This document shows positions 35,601 through 43,546 of a DNA stretch of 43,546 nt, one piece after another; position 1 is the first letter of the stretch; the number at the start of each line of letters is the position of its first letter. The notes under the pieces were generated by a model that was not told where the DNA came from, ran no database searches, and worked only from the letters and a program-made list of their open reading frames with translations. Both the position numbers and the translations under genes were made by a program. The DNA comes from Trichodesmium sp. MAG_R03 (GTDB lineage Bacteria; Cyanobacteriota; Cyanobacteriia; Cyanobacteriales; Microcoleaceae): contig JAKQYF010000015.1 in NCBI GenBank assembly GCA_023356535.1, positions 1-43,546 of the forward strand, given 5' to 3'.

Positions 35601-38308
35601 TAACTATGAATTGAACAACGGTTAACTTCAAATACTCGTCCAATTTGCTTAGCAGTAGTCTGAAAAATTTCTTTAGTATCTAACTTAGAGCGAATTTCTT
35701 GAGTTATTTGTTTGAATAACAAAAAGTGCTGATATTTTGTTTGTAAAGCTTCTATCTCATCTTGTCGCAACAATTCACCACCAATATAAGTTGCCATTAG
35801 TTTTAAAACTTCTATATCTATTGAATTCCATTTATTCTTGGTAAAACGACTGGTAAAACTAAGGGTGCCATAAACTCTTCCTGAGGCAAAAATTTTAGTA
35901 CCAATATAAGATTCGACACGACGCACTGTGTAAGCCGGATGATGTCGCCATTGTGAATTTTTAGCTGATTCAATTACAAGAGGTTCATTGTATCGTAATG
36001 CTTCCCGGTCAAATGTTTGTTCCAGAGTAAATGCATCTCCTTTAGCTATTCCAAATACGAAATCTTCTGGTAGATGAGCTGCAATAACTTCATAACGTTC
36101 TCCTAAAACTTGCCCTAATAAACCTATCTCCATACCAAAACGATGGCACCCCATTTCGAGTAATGCAACTATTTTGCCTTCAAAGGAGCTATCTGCCCCT
36201 GCAGTTACTTCATAGAGTTCTTTGATTGCTTTTTGACTAGCTTGTAATTGTTGTTGAGTGTAGATCTTCTCAGAAATATCAGTTAGGGTACTTACCATAT
36301 CAGTAATGTTGTTTTCCCCATCAAGCACCAATGTACTTTTCATTTCTATTGGACAATAGTTTCCGGTTTTGGTTAACAACTTTAGTTGATAGCAACCGGC
36401 AACTAATTTGTTATGAATAAAAGCTAACTCTGTATTTTCTGGATGATTTTCTGCGAGAGAATTTAACTTATTTATATCTTCTGGATGAATATAGTCTAAA
36501 AAATTTTTACCTAAGCTATTTTCTGGAGTAAAGCCTGTCATTTTTTCCCATGCATCATTTAAAAATATTAAGTTGCCTTTAGCATCAGTTTGCCAAACTA
36601 TTTCTGGTAAATTATTAATGACTTGGCTATACTTTTCTATTTGAGACCGTTGTTCTATTTCTGTTTCTTTTGACTGAGTAATATCAACGAAAATTCCCAC
36701 CATTCTCTCTGGTCTTCCTGATTGCCATATGGCTTTCCCCCTGTCAAGAATCCAGATAAAACGATTATCTTTGCATTTAATTCGATATTCTATTCGATAA
36801 GCAGTATTTTTTTTATCTAAGTATTCTTGAACAGCATTACTAACTCTGTCTATATCCTCTGGGTGAATTCGATTTAACCATTCATCAATTTTATTAGAAA
36901 TTTCATCCTCTTTGTAACCTAACATTTTTTTCCACTGAGGAGAATAGAAAATTTCGTTAGTTTTGATATTCCAATCCCAAATACCATCTTGATTGGCTTC
37001 AATAGCTAAGGCGGTAGTTTCTTGGGTTTTTAAATAGCTTTTTTCTGAATTTTTTCGTTCAATGGCGAATTCTTTAAGTTTTTCATTCTCTTGATGCAAT
37101 TGTATAGATGTTTGTTTTATATAACTATGAAAGGAAATTAATAATTGAAATAATAACTTACTTCGAAGTATTTGTTGAATAATTTTTCTAGGAGTAATAA
37201 GATTATCGATCTTGTCTATAGAAGTTTGCACAATTAGGGGTAGTAGGCAATAACTTTTTTTCATGAAGCCTAAAGCTACTTCTAGGCTAGCTTTGGAGCT
37301 TACTACCAATGGTAAGTTGTTACAAACCATCTCCACTTTAGTTTTATTAAAGTCTATTTTTAATGCTTGTAGTTGTACTATATCTCTACTGCTAATTGTA
37401 CCTATGATTTTGTTTGATTTTTGAGGCTGTGAATTTTGTTGGTTTTGGTTAATATCAGTCTGATTGTTAGATTTTTTTTCTTGGGCTTCGATAATCAGAA
37501 TAAAATTAACTTTATGGATAAGCATCAGTTGGGTAATTTGTCTAATTGAAAAAGACAATGAAGCTTGAATAACTTTAGATTCATCGATTTGTTCTAGCTG
37601 ATTAATTTGGATTAAGTTATCTGGTAATTGTAAGAATGAGTTGCAAGTTATTTTTATGGGTAATGGTGGATTATGCTTATTTTTTGGTAAATTATCCTTA
37701 AGTTCTAAACTTTTATTTACAGTATCATTTTGATTTATAGATAATTGTTTTGTCCTTTTGATTTCACTCCCTAGGGAAGGTAAGGGAGGGGTGATTTTTT
37801 TATCCTGGTATTTTATTTCAGGCAAATTTAAAATAAAACTGCGGCCAGTCACTAGGCCAATAAGTTCTTTTGAGTTATCAACGATTGGTAGATGGTTGAT
37901 ATTATGTTCTTCCAATAGTGCAAAGAGAGCAAAGATATCTGGAATGTCTGATAGGTGAGCTGTTATTATAGACCTAATCATAATGTTAGCAATCGGAAAT
38001 CCATTGAGAGAATCGCCAATAGAGGCTAACTGTACTAAGTCCTGCTCAGTAAATATACCAAGAATTGGTCCTAAAGATTGTACCTTTGTATCTGCAGAAT
38101 TGGAATTTTGACTTCGGTCTGGGGACGAAGGACTGGGATGGCCTGGGGGCACTATTGTTATAGAATTAGCATCAGATGGTTTTTCTATAATTAGCACACA
38201 ACTTGAGCCTGTACTACTCATGGAGAGAATTACATCTTCTACAGCAGTTTCTGCTGTAGCGGTAAGGGGATGGTAATCAATAACTTGACTGATAGAGGGA
38301 ATAAACAT
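32681..38308 (-). CDS. Giant soluble hybrid histidine kinase: CBS-PAS-PAS-GAF-GAF-HisKA-HATPase-REC-REC-HPt
   Basis: An 1875-aa sensor with no clear membrane span. Two CBS pairs (about 8-160 and 245-385; nucleotide-sensing modules) come first, then PAS (about 430-555, [17 protein letters not shown]), a second PAS (about 560-685), GAF (about 695-845) and a second GAF (about 860-1030). The phosphoacceptor is H1065 ([10 protein letters not shown]). The ATPase has DTGIG and GGTGLGLA, with a long insert after it. Receiver 1 is degenerate: Ala1436 replaces the phosphorylated Asp ([11 protein letters not shown]) and the acidic pair reads ESN. Receiver 2 has D1598 ([11 protein letters not shown]). 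The HPt histidine is H1811 ([14 protein letters not shown]). It shares the C-terminal plan of the kinase at 9464. No output regulator is adjacent. Confidence 0.95.
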   Translation of the reverse strand: MFIPSISQVIDYHPLTATAETAVEDVILSMSSTGSSCVLIIEKPSDANSITIVPPGHPSPSSPDRSQNSNSADTKVQSLGPILGIFTEQDLVQLASIGDSLNGFPIANIMIRSIITAHLSDIPDIFALFALLEEHNINHLPIVDNSKELIGLVTGRSFILNLPEIKYQDKKITPPLPSLGSEIKRTKQLSINQNDTVNKSLELKDNLPKNKHNPPLPIKITCNSFLQLPDNLIQINQLEQIDESKVIQASLSFSIRQITQLMLIHKVNFILIIEAQEKKSNNQTDINQNQQNSQPQKSNKIIGTISSRDIVQLQALKIDFNKTKVEMVCNNLPLVVSSKASLEVALGFMKKSYCLLPLIVQTSIDKIDNLITPRKIIQQILRSKLLFQLLISFHSYIKQTSIQLHQENEKLKEFAIERKNSEKSYLKTQETTALAIEANQDGIWDWNIKTNEIFYSPQWKKMLGYKEDEISNKIDEWLNRIHPEDIDRVSNAVQEYLDKKNTAYRIEYRIKCKDNRFIWILDRGKAIWQSGRPERMVGIFVDITQSKETEIEQRSQIEKYSQVINNLPEIVWQTDAKGNLIFLNDAWEKMTGFTPENSLGKNFLDYIHPEDINKLNSLAENHPENTELAFIHNKLVAGCYQLKLLTKTGNYCPIEMKSTLVLDGENNITDMVSTLTDISEKIYTQQQLQASQKAIKELYEVTAGADSSFEGKIVALLEMGCHRFGMEIGLLGQVLGERYEVIAAHLPEDFVFGIAKGDAFTLEQTFDREALRYNEPLVIESAKNSQWRHHPAYTVRRVESYIGTKIFASGRVYGTLSFTSRFTKNKWNSIDIEVLKLMATYIGGELLRQDEIEALQTKYQHFLLFKQITQEIRSKLDTKEIFQTTAKQIGRVFEVNRCSIHSYFTEPYPHLPCVAEYLETNYESTLDLDIAVTYNSYTEKLLAEDKAIASPDVFSDPLLKSSAPMYRRLKVRSILAVRTSYQGKPNGIINLHQCDYMRQWKQDEIDFLEEVASQVGLTLAQAEILESEVTHKQELETHNKALEQAREAAEIANSTKSEFLAMMSHEIRTPMNGIIGMTSLLLDLELTPEQRNFVETIRVSGDALLTIINDILDFTKIESRKLELEESSLDIRNCVEDALELLAPKAANKNLELAFFIDDSVPEVILGDVTRLRQVLVNLLGNAVKFTETGEVVVYISAKKISQDYQEDSLLEEINYEERSNLKAPGKITGNYEIQFAVKDTGIGIPADRMDRLFKAFSQLDASTTRQYGGTGLGLAISQRLSEMMGGQMWVTSQLVESKNLLAQKKQKYVLKIDNNSDTSYNTNQANIIDNFDPNEPIVSIAGTPPEDFAKPKVGNRGSIFYFTIKAKAIAMSSPKKANSCLKGKKILVVESNTINQEVIKRQVKSWKMIPVIVSSATKAFRFLEEGRAFDIGIIAMNLSDMDGLTLAKKIRKLEAEQNSKQNKNSELYLPLIIFTYIAKAEIFHEFQAAKINLAGFLNKPIKQSQFYNVLLQVFGTTEEREVNAKTPSLGVQYFKDLSEKSSDHSVLSILLAEDNVVNQKVAVHLLKRIGYRADVVANGIEVLDALERVPYDVILMDLEMPNMDGIEVTSQISQKYPEEKRPWIIAMTANAMQGDREKCLNAGMDDYVTKPIHREKLAQVLNKFKSIRNKKSQSKTDSDNKFSSYSSVTDSDNKFSSYSSVAESTLVQINSPNQAVTQEPNFTYSKVESTSQCNTEKDLQKSEDMLQPKDDQKLAINSKIIENLYNLYNDESDELILMIKDYLADSNIYISIIIKSIKKLDFNALKVAAHTLKSTSALLGAINLSKLCKSLEYMARAMIEFREDFDLEKATEILLQIENEWAKVEKELRQKINF
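33204..33281 (-). repeat. 39-base in-frame tandem duplication in the giant kinase
   Basis: Two identical 39-base units (33204-33242, 33243-33281) encode a duplicated 13-residue stretch ([12 protein letters not shown]) in the linker between receiver 2 and the HPt domain. Being exact, the duplication is recent; it only lengthens a flexible linker. Confidence 0.85.
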
Positions 38309-39149
38309 CTGACAATTACTCTGAATTGTGTTGGCTAAAAATTATGAATATGAGTTTTGGCCTCGAATAATGCAATTTGAGACGTTTCCTTTGCTGGGAA
38401 TAATATAACTCTTAGGTTATACCTAACCTTATTTCCAGAATAAGCACCTAAACAAAATTGTTTACCTACCCTAATTATATGAGGTATATATTATAAGGAG
38501 TTCAGTTTGAAAAAAATGTGTAACTAATGTAGTTTGCACCTGATGATTTAATTCTTTATTAGACTCGTCGTCATTCTAGTTATTAGTTATCAGTATCTCA
38601 GAATGACACTAGAGGCTTGATATATTAATTTTTTGTCTAAGTAAGTGTTGAAAAGATACTGAAACTTTATTTGATATTTTCTTTCCTGAAGAGCGAGAAT
38701 TCTTGATTTTTACAAACTTTGAGTTTTTTTACTTCCATATTAATACCATCATTTTGCTGCTTATTCCATTGAAAAACAATCCTCCAATTCTATATTTAAG
38801 ACTATGATTCACAACTAATTTTACTACTTTAGTTGACCCCATCTCTACATTTGGTGATTATGTTTTTCTTTGTTGAATCTTGGCATTGGAGGCAGATTTT
38901 AAACTGGGTACTACATTGTTAAAGCCAGCTCACCAATGGACAATACTGTAACTATACCTTAAAATTTATCTTGTTTCAGAGATTGGCGGGGCTTTAAACC
39001 CATTTTTTGATAAAAATTAATATTTAATCATTATTTATGATATCATTATCTCATAAATTTAGTCAACATATATTGCTATAGTATATTAAAATTTGGTAGT
39101 TAAAGTATCAAGAAAATAATGAGTTAAAAACTGCTGGAGTGAATATACT
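38309..39149. other. Divergent spacer between the giant kinase and exbB
   Basis: 840 bases without a supported gene. It is AT-rich. A short inverted repeat TCATTCT/AGAATGA near 38570-38607 encloses a tagttattagttatcag stretch. It must hold the promoters of both flanking genes, but I could not single them out. Confidence 0.4.
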
Positions 39150-39905
39150 GTGACTTTTGAAGAGCTGATTCAGAAGGGAGGCCCTGCTATGTGGCCTTTG
39201 TTAATTTTATCAATTTTGTCCCTAAGTACCATAATTGACCGCCTCTGGTTCTGGACAAATCTATTAATTAAAGAAAAACAAACAGTTAACCGAGTATTAG
39301 AGGCAGCACGTCGTGACTGGAGTATAGCAACGGAAATGGCAAGACGTACTCTGAAACAACCTATAGGTCGTTTTTTATACGCAGCTTTACTACTACACAA
39401 TCCAGAACCGGAAGTATTTAAGTTGGCACTGGAGGCTGCTGCTGATGATGAGTTGGCCTCAATGCGAAAGGGAGATAAGTTATTGGAAGGGGTAATTGCT
39501 TTAGCTCCCATGTTAGGGTTACTGGGTACTGTTTTGGGGCTCATTGGTTCTTTGAGTTCGATTCGCCTGGGGGATTTGGGTACTTCTTCAACTGCTGGGG
39601 TAACAGTAGGTATTGGTGAAGCTTTAATTAGTACGGCTGTTGGTTTGGTAGTAGCTATTTTTACTCTAGTATTTTATCGATTATTTCAAAGTTTATTATT
39701 TAATCAAATGAAGGTTTTTCGGAAAGCTGGCAATGAGTTGGAATTGCTTTACCGACAATATTGGCAGCAGGTATTTTTAAGTAATTCACCAGATAAAAAT
39801 CCTTATTTTCCTCCTTCATTGCTTCAGAATTCTCAGAATACTTTAGATACTTTAGAACAGGATAAAAACCCAAGAGATTTTTCATCGGAAAGTGATGTTG
39901 AATAA
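39150..39905 (+). CDS. exbB: MotA/TolQ/ExbB proton channel family protein
   Basis: A 251-aa inner-membrane protein with three helices (about 14-32, 115-140 and 150-180). The family block [19 protein letters not shown]...[18 protein letters not shown] is clear. ExbB/TolQ proteins form a pentameric channel that, with ExbD/TolR, uses the proton gradient to drive TonB- or TolA-type work at the envelope. The start is GTG at 39150. The partner exbD is 520 bases downstream on the same strand, an unusually wide gap filled in part by a MITE relic. No TonB is in the window. Whether it serves TonB, Tol or another purpose is open. Confidence 0.92.
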   Translation: MTFEELIQKGGPAMWPLLILSILSLSTIIDRLWFWTNLLIKEKQTVNRVLEAARRDWSIATEMARRTLKQPIGRFLYAALLLHNPEPEVFKLALEAAADDELASMRKGDKLLEGVIALAPMLGLLGTVLGLIGSLSSIRLGDLGTSSTAGVTVGIGEALISTAVGLVVAIFTLVFYRLFQSLLFNQMKVFRKAGNELELLYRQYWQQVFLSNSPDKNPYFPPSLLQNSQNTLDTLEQDKNPRDFSSESDVE

Positions 39906-40258
39906 ACTCTAAATAAGTCTAATAATAACTTACTAAAAATCTAGCAATTAGAGCCAAAAATTTGCTTATTTATTGAAGTAAAATAATATTTAATTTTCAG
40001 GGATCAATTATTAGTAAAAGAATAATCATTACCTTGAAAGGGGCAGAAAATTTTATATTTTGTCAGAGATGACTTTTGATACAAAATATGCTGATTAAAA
40101 GCTACTTTGTCGAAATTCTGATCATCCTTCTGTCTCCTAAGCTTTTCTGCATTTATAACGACTTATTGTTGTGTGCCTTGTTTAAAGAAAAAACCGTTCT
40201 AAAGTCTAAATTCTGAATTCTAAATTCTAACTAAGCTAATACCCATTTTAAATGAGTT
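39906..40258. other. Spacer between exbB and exbD
   Basis: No gene. It ends with heptamer-like repeats (ctaaattctgaattctaaat) and cattttaaatgagttagg, the same text that precedes the element at 28328. Confidence 0.45.
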
Positions 40259-40382
40259 AGGACTTACCTATGAAGCCTATTGGTAGGATGAGGATGTGTT
40301 TCCCTTTGGGACATGAGAAGCTCTAGCCTTAGCCTCATGGACCAAGGCTCTATATAGTACATTTGTGTATTTAGTATGACTT
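40259..40382 (-). mobile_element. Degenerate, inverted MITE-like element, ACTTACGCA family (copy 7)
   Basis: It begins AGGACTTACCTATGAAG. Its interior (ctattggtagg, gggacatgagaagc, ggaccaaggctctatatag) is the reverse complement of the copies at 28328 and 29760. The right end has decayed to TTAGTATGACT. It lies 44 bases before the exbD start. Confidence 0.65.
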
Positions 40383-40425
40383 GGGTATAAGACTATAATT
40401 GATCATTTATCTAAACCAAAAAATT

Positions 40426-41049
40426 ATGAAACTTAATCAAGAACTGGCTAGTGAAGAAGTTAGGATTGAGTTAATACCTCTAATTGATGTAATTTTTTGT
40501 ATTCTGACTTTCTTTCTTTTAGCTGCTTTGCAGTTAACCCGTCAGCAAGCAATTAATGTTAATTTACCAAAGGCTAGCACAGGCAAGCCTCAATCACAAG
40601 ATATGTTACTGGTGAGTGTGGATGAGTTGGGAAAAACTTTTATTGAACAACAACCTGTGAATGCTTTGGAACTGGAAAAGTTTGTGCGTAGATATAATCG
40701 GGTTAATCCTAGGGGGGTTGTTGTATTATATGCTCCTAAAGAGGCAAGATACAATGATGTTGTACAAGTTTTAGATTTGTTGCGAGAAGTGGGAGGCGAT
40801 CGCGTAGCTCTAGCAACTTTACCGGGTTCGCCTGAAACTTCTTCTGGCAAGACTTCTGATCAGTCTGTTACTGTCTCTGAACAGGACAAAAAAAATACTC
40901 CAAAAGGGACTACTGGTGCTAACGATATTTCTGGGGACTCGGTTACTCCCTTTGGCTCTGAACAAGAAGCTACTCCAGCCAGAACTGTCGATCCTAACGA
41001 ATATAAATTTCCACAAGCTCCTGAGTCATCTGAGTCATCTACAAAATAG
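40426..41049 (+). CDS. exbD: ExbD/TolR-family proton channel partner
   Basis: A 207-aa protein. Started at ATG 40426 it reads MKLNQELASEEVRIELIPLI then DVIFCILTFFLLA. The Asp in PLIDVIFCILTFF is the conserved proton-carrying residue at the start of the single membrane helix (about 22-40). A periplasmic domain (about 50-140; ARYNDVVQVLDLLREVG) and a Ser/Thr/Pro-rich tail follow. A TTG further upstream is possible but lies in relic DNA. It works with ExbB at 39150. The MITE relic just before it may affect or even supply its expression signals. Confidence 0.92.
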   Translation: MKLNQELASEEVRIELIPLIDVIFCILTFFLLAALQLTRQQAINVNLPKASTGKPQSQDMLLVSVDELGKTFIEQQPVNALELEKFVRRYNRVNPRGVVVLYAPKEARYNDVVQVLDLLREVGGDRVALATLPGSPETSSGKTSDQSVTVSEQDKKNTPKGTTGANDISGDSVTPFGSEQEATPARTVDPNEYKFPQAPESSESSTK

Positions 41050-41200
41050 GCTCTTTTCAGTTATCAGTTTTCAGTTGTCAGTTATTAGTTGTTAATTGTC
41101 AATATTTTTCATAGGAATAAGCAATGTTTAGTGCTGTCTTCCTGCACGGGAATACTGGAGCAAGATCCTCCCACTAATGTGCCTGAGCACAAAAATAATT
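41050..41200. other. Short tandem repeats after exbD
   Basis: The first 50 bases contain cagttatcagttttcagttg and tcagttattagttgttaatt, a heptamer-like series typical of cyanobacterial STRR sequences. No gene. Confidence 0.5.
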
Positions 41201-41293
41201 ATACCAATTTCCTCAAGTATGCTTACACATCATATGTCAACATTTGATAAATATTAAGATAATCAGTATAGTCTAAGTTTATGAAATTGGTAT
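41201..41293 (-). mobile_element. MITE-like element, ATACCAATTT family (copy 2)
   Basis: It is 93 bp, the same length as the copy at 18002 and in the opposite orientation. The ends are ATACCAATTTCCTCAAG and ATGAAATTGGTAT. It keeps the inner block catatgtcaacatttgataa. It is non-coding. Confidence 0.8.
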
Positions 41294-41357
41294 GACAATG
41301 GATAACTATTACAATGCACAATTCCACTTTTGTAGGGAAAAGGGAATAGAACTACTG

Positions 41358-41588
41358 AGGGTTTGCTGAAAAAGTATTTTCAGGGAGGGCATAGGGAGTC
41401 TAGGAGTTAGGAGAAATGGGAATTACAGAGGAGGTGGTAGTAAGAATTGTCCCTGGAGTTTTCTGTCATGGTCTGCCTAAAATCCTAACTTTTTCAGTTT
41501 AAACGACAAAAAAGCTGGTACTTTTTGACACCCAAATAAGACTAAAGCCTTTATCTGTTAGTGGTTTTATAATTAATCAGCAAACCCT
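41358..41588. mobile_element. 231-bp element bounded by AGGGTTTGCTGA inverted repeats
   Basis: The left end AGGGTTTGCTGAAAAAGT and right end TCAGCAAACCCT are inverted repeats of 12 bases. The same end sequence occurs at 23428-23445. The interior has no transposase, so this is either a MITE or a deletion derivative of an insertion sequence. Confidence 0.6.
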
Positions 41589-41607
41589 ACTGACTTCCTT
41601 GTATCTA

Positions 41608-41922
41608 CTACCCTACTTGATTTGAACCTACTTCCAACAATTTATCTAATCTTGCCGTTGACCAGTATTCTGTAGGGTAGGCGATCGCAAAAATAGACGA
41701 AAGTCTGATTAACCATGTCACCTGCTTAAAAGAATCATCTTCTTCGTCATATTCATCTGGTGGCACTAGGACCATAATTTCTACAAAATCTTTTGTTAAA
41801 GAAACAGGGAAACCATAATAGCTTTCCTCCGCTTCAATGCGAACTTTATTACCATTTTCTAATGCTTCTTCTAGCCTTTGGTAGAGAAGATTAGACTTTT
41901 TAATTTTGTCTTTTTTGGCCAC
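41608..41922 (-). CDS. Small conserved-looking cytoplasmic protein
   Basis: A 104-aa protein of unknown function, of a type I believe is widespread in cyanobacteria. It has a basic start (MAKKDKIKKSNLLYQRLEEA), a central YYGFPVSLTKDFVEIMVLVP with predicted beta strands, an acidic DEYDEEDDS loop and an aromatic C-terminal helix (AYPTEYWSTARLDKLLE). There is no signal or membrane segment. The fold brings to mind small Sm-like barrels, but this is only a guess from the strand pattern. A GGGAGAAT ribosome-site-like stretch precedes the ATG. Confidence 0.75.
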   Translation of the reverse strand: MAKKDKIKKSNLLYQRLEEALENGNKVRIEAEESYYGFPVSLTKDFVEIMVLVPPDEYDEEDDSFKQVTWLIRLSSIFAIAYPTEYWSTARLDKLLEVGSNQVG

Positions 41923-42371
41923 AATTATTCTCCCTAGGTCTGATCTGGCAATTTAGTGCTTTTAACAGCACCTTTGTAAAACTGGGGAATTAACTCAGTA
42001 TCAGTCACGGTAATTTGCTACTGACCAAAGTTAATTGTCAAGTGCTACGCATTTAGGCCGTGGACATAGGCAAATTATGAGCCTCAGTCATAGATTACTT
42101 TTGCCTTTTGCTTGGCCCCTTAAGGGCCTAAGGGGGCTTGAATTTTGACTGGCGCGTAGTTTTATTTACTCTTAAATTTTAGCTTGATTAGTAATTTTTT
42201 TGACTCTCTTATGACTCAACTCCATGATCTTGTTACAAAATCTCTAAATGTAAACATCTGCAAAAATTAAACTGACATTTTGTTGGGTAACTGATAAGAA
42301 CATTTTATTAAAATGTCCCATTTGTATATTAATTTCAAAATTGTCCACTATAGAACTTTTTGATTGTGGGT
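41923..42371. other. Spacer without supported gene
   Basis: A GGCCC-cttaa-GGGCC hairpin lies at 42114-42128, followed by aagggggc. No coding sequence is seen, and the rest is AT-rich. Confidence 0.35.
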
Positions 42372-42782
42372 TTATTTACCATAAAATTGCAAAATTAGTC
42401 TAGTAATTATTACGTAATTTTGGAGAATTTGGATAGTTTGGGTCTGGGTATCTTGGGTATCTAATGTTTCTTGATTTACAGGAGTTAAACTGGTTAATAA
42501 GGCAGTTATAATTGCTATTCCTATTTTTAGTAATTTATTCCATTTAACTTTTGGTTTTTTTGATAAGTATTTTTGACTACATTTGAAATAAATAAAATAA
42601 ATATCATGATTTGGGCACTCCAACAATAAATCTGGTTTATTGCCCTGATTATTGTTTTTCAAATCACGACTTTTTGTCTGATAATCTGCTTTTTGCTTAA
42701 GTCCTACAATATAATAGTTATTATTACTATTTTCTGGAATAAATAAACAGTAGCATTTTTGACATAATTTTTGCTTTGGCAT
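42372..42782 (-). CDS. Unknown small Cys-rich membrane-anchored protein
   Basis: A 136-aa protein that I cannot assign. The N-terminal half has CQKCYCLF (residues 7-14), ECPNHD and FKCSQK, which could bind a zinc ion. A hydrophobic stretch (about 84-102; LLKIGIAIITALLTSLTP) could anchor it in a membrane. The tail is Thr/Gln-rich. It is divergent from the STAND-type gene at 43070, with about 290 bases between the starts. Low-complexity Asn/Lys content leaves room for doubt that it is a real gene. Confidence 0.5.
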   Translation of the reverse strand: MPKQKLCQKCYCLFIPENSNNNYYIVGLKQKADYQTKSRDLKNNNQGNKPDLLLECPNHDIYFIYFKCSQKYLSKKPKVKWNKLLKIGIAIITALLTSLTPVNQETLDTQDTQTQTIQILQNYVIITRLILQFYGK

Positions 42783-42936
42783 AATTTTTGTTCTTTTAAA
42801 TCAACTTACAATTTCAAGATATGAAATATTTCTTGATTATTTCAGCCACAAAAACTTACCCTTGAAAAATTTAGTCCGGGGGAATTAGGGGGAAATAATA
42901 TTCCCCTTTTTTTCTGCTGTTTTACGAAAGCCAAAA

Positions 42937-42992
42937 GTTAGAAGTTAGAAGTTAGAAGTTAGAATTTAGAATTTAGAATTTAGAATTTAGAA
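42937..42992. repeat. Heptamer tandem repeat (STRR)
   Basis: Four copies of gttagaa (42937-42964) are followed by four of tttagaa (42965-42992), with no interruption. Such short tandemly repeated sequences are typical of filamentous cyanobacteria. Similar shorter runs lie near 28055 and 40205. This one is about 80 bases upstream of the STAND-type gene. Confidence 0.9.
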
Positions 42993-43069
42993 AGGTAAGA
43001 TAAGAATGAATTGGTATTAGAAAGTATATTTTTAGCTATACTAAGTAGGACAAAATACAAGTTGGGCTG

Positions 43070-43546
43070 ATGGATAATGGACTACAATGGGATGATTTTC
43101 TGAAAATAATTGCTTCTGAATATAATTTGACTCTAGCACAAAAAGAGTTCTTTTTGACAAGATTTGCAAAGGAAAATTTGGATAAAAGTGATAGAGATAT
43201 TTGTATTCTTGTAATGGGTGATGATAATGAGGAGGCTTATAAAAAACGAAAGAGTCAGGTATATAATAAATTTAAAGAAATCATAAATCATGATGGAAGA
43301 GATAAGTTTCCAATCTTATTAGAATGGTTAAAACAAGAATATCAAAAACAAATTACTAAGCTTCCACCAGAACCTGAAAATAAAGTTTCTAATCCTTTTA
43401 TTCCATTAAGTGGAACTATAGATAGTCCCTGGTTATTTTTTAATAGAGAGGGAGAAATTAATAGCATTTTTGAGGTGCTTAATAGTGGGAGTAGTGTTGC
43501 TATTATTGGGGAGGGTGGAGTGGGAAAGTCTTCTCTTTTGAAGGCG
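43070..43546 (+). CDS. STAND/AAA-type NTPase, N-terminal part (runs off the right edge)
   Basis: 159 codons are open to the window end. Residues 1-80 (MDNGLQWDDFLKIIASEYNL...KRKSQVYNKFKEII) form a helical, HTH-like domain of the kind placed before NTPases in cyanobacterial conflict and signalling proteins. A linker (about 85-112) leads to PFIPLSGTIDSPWLFFNRE and then the Walker A motif GEGGVGKSSLL with K153. From general knowledge, such proteins are large STAND ATPases with C-terminal repeats or effectors; that part is outside the window. No clear Shine-Dalgarno is seen, but the ATG agrees with the start of the recognisable domain. Confidence 0.8.
   Translation, partial: MDNGLQWDDFLKIIASEYNLTLAQKEFFLTRFAKENLDKSDRDICILVMGDDNEEAYKKRKSQVYNKFKEIINHDGRDKFPILLEWLKQEYQKQITKLPPEPENKVSNPFIPLSGTIDSPWLFFNREGEINSIFEVLNSGSSVAIIGEGGVGKSSLLKA

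Noticed and set aside
1..43546. tRNA or rRNA genes
   Set aside because: No cloverleaf with GTTCRANNC-type T arm or rRNA core text was seen on either strand by eye; a tRNAscan run would be decisive.

Overview
The window looks like chromosomal DNA from a filamentous, low-GC cyanobacterium of the Trichodesmium/Okeania/Oscillatoriales type. That reading rests on many HIP1 octamers (GCGATCGC) in genes on both strands, a 4-Cys Ser/Thr kinase with pentapeptide repeats, a PEP-CTERM protein, heptamer tandem repeats (gttagaa/tttagaa), low coding density and many short inverted-repeat elements. The genus is an inference; no rRNA or tRNA gene is visible.

Left part (1-9460) is accessory DNA. It holds a tandem GTGAACT array, a large coiled-coil/TPR/FGE-fold protein whose C-terminus has the hallmarks of a diversity-generating-retroelement (DGR) variable region, a hypothetical coiled-coil protein, and a small cas-less CRISPR array with a candidate leader, promoter and terminator. 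It also holds relics of a nuclease and a 4-Cys kinase, an RTX-repeat protein, a tiny putative lipoprotein and a transposase tail. No reverse transcriptase or template repeat is visible, so any diversification would act in trans.

Middle part (9460-30190) mixes household genes with debris. The genes are a 1385-aa hybrid histidine kinase, pheT, an SpkB-like kinase, a PEP-CTERM protein, an HtrA/Deg protease, a half-size ChrA transporter, an unknown 199-aa protein, typA/bipA and sufE. Between them lie several families of MITE-like elements (the main one ends in CAGGACTTACGCA), a broken IS66-type transposase and a 71-bp copy of part of the neighbouring htrA gene.

Right part (30190-43546) has an XRE-type regulator, then a strongly structured 5' region just before a VanY-type D,D-carboxypeptidase whose Shine-Dalgarno sits in a hairpin loop. 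Next come a short M41 (FtsH-peptidase-like) membrane protein, an 1875-aa CBS/PAS/GAF hybrid kinase with a degenerate first receiver, an ExbB/ExbD pair split by a MITE relic, two small conserved or unknown proteins, and the start of a STAND/AAA NTPase running off the right edge.

How they fit together: the two giant hybrid kinases each carry their own receivers and HPt module and have no adjacent response regulator, so they probably feed separate phosphorelays. VanY, the M41 protein, HtrA and ExbBD point to envelope maintenance. The DGR-type target and the STAND NTPase resemble recognition or conflict proteins common in multicellular cyanobacteria. The best candidates for new biology are the remote DGR variable region (3265-3380), the structured leader of vanY (about 30681-30989) and the dense nested repeat landscape.
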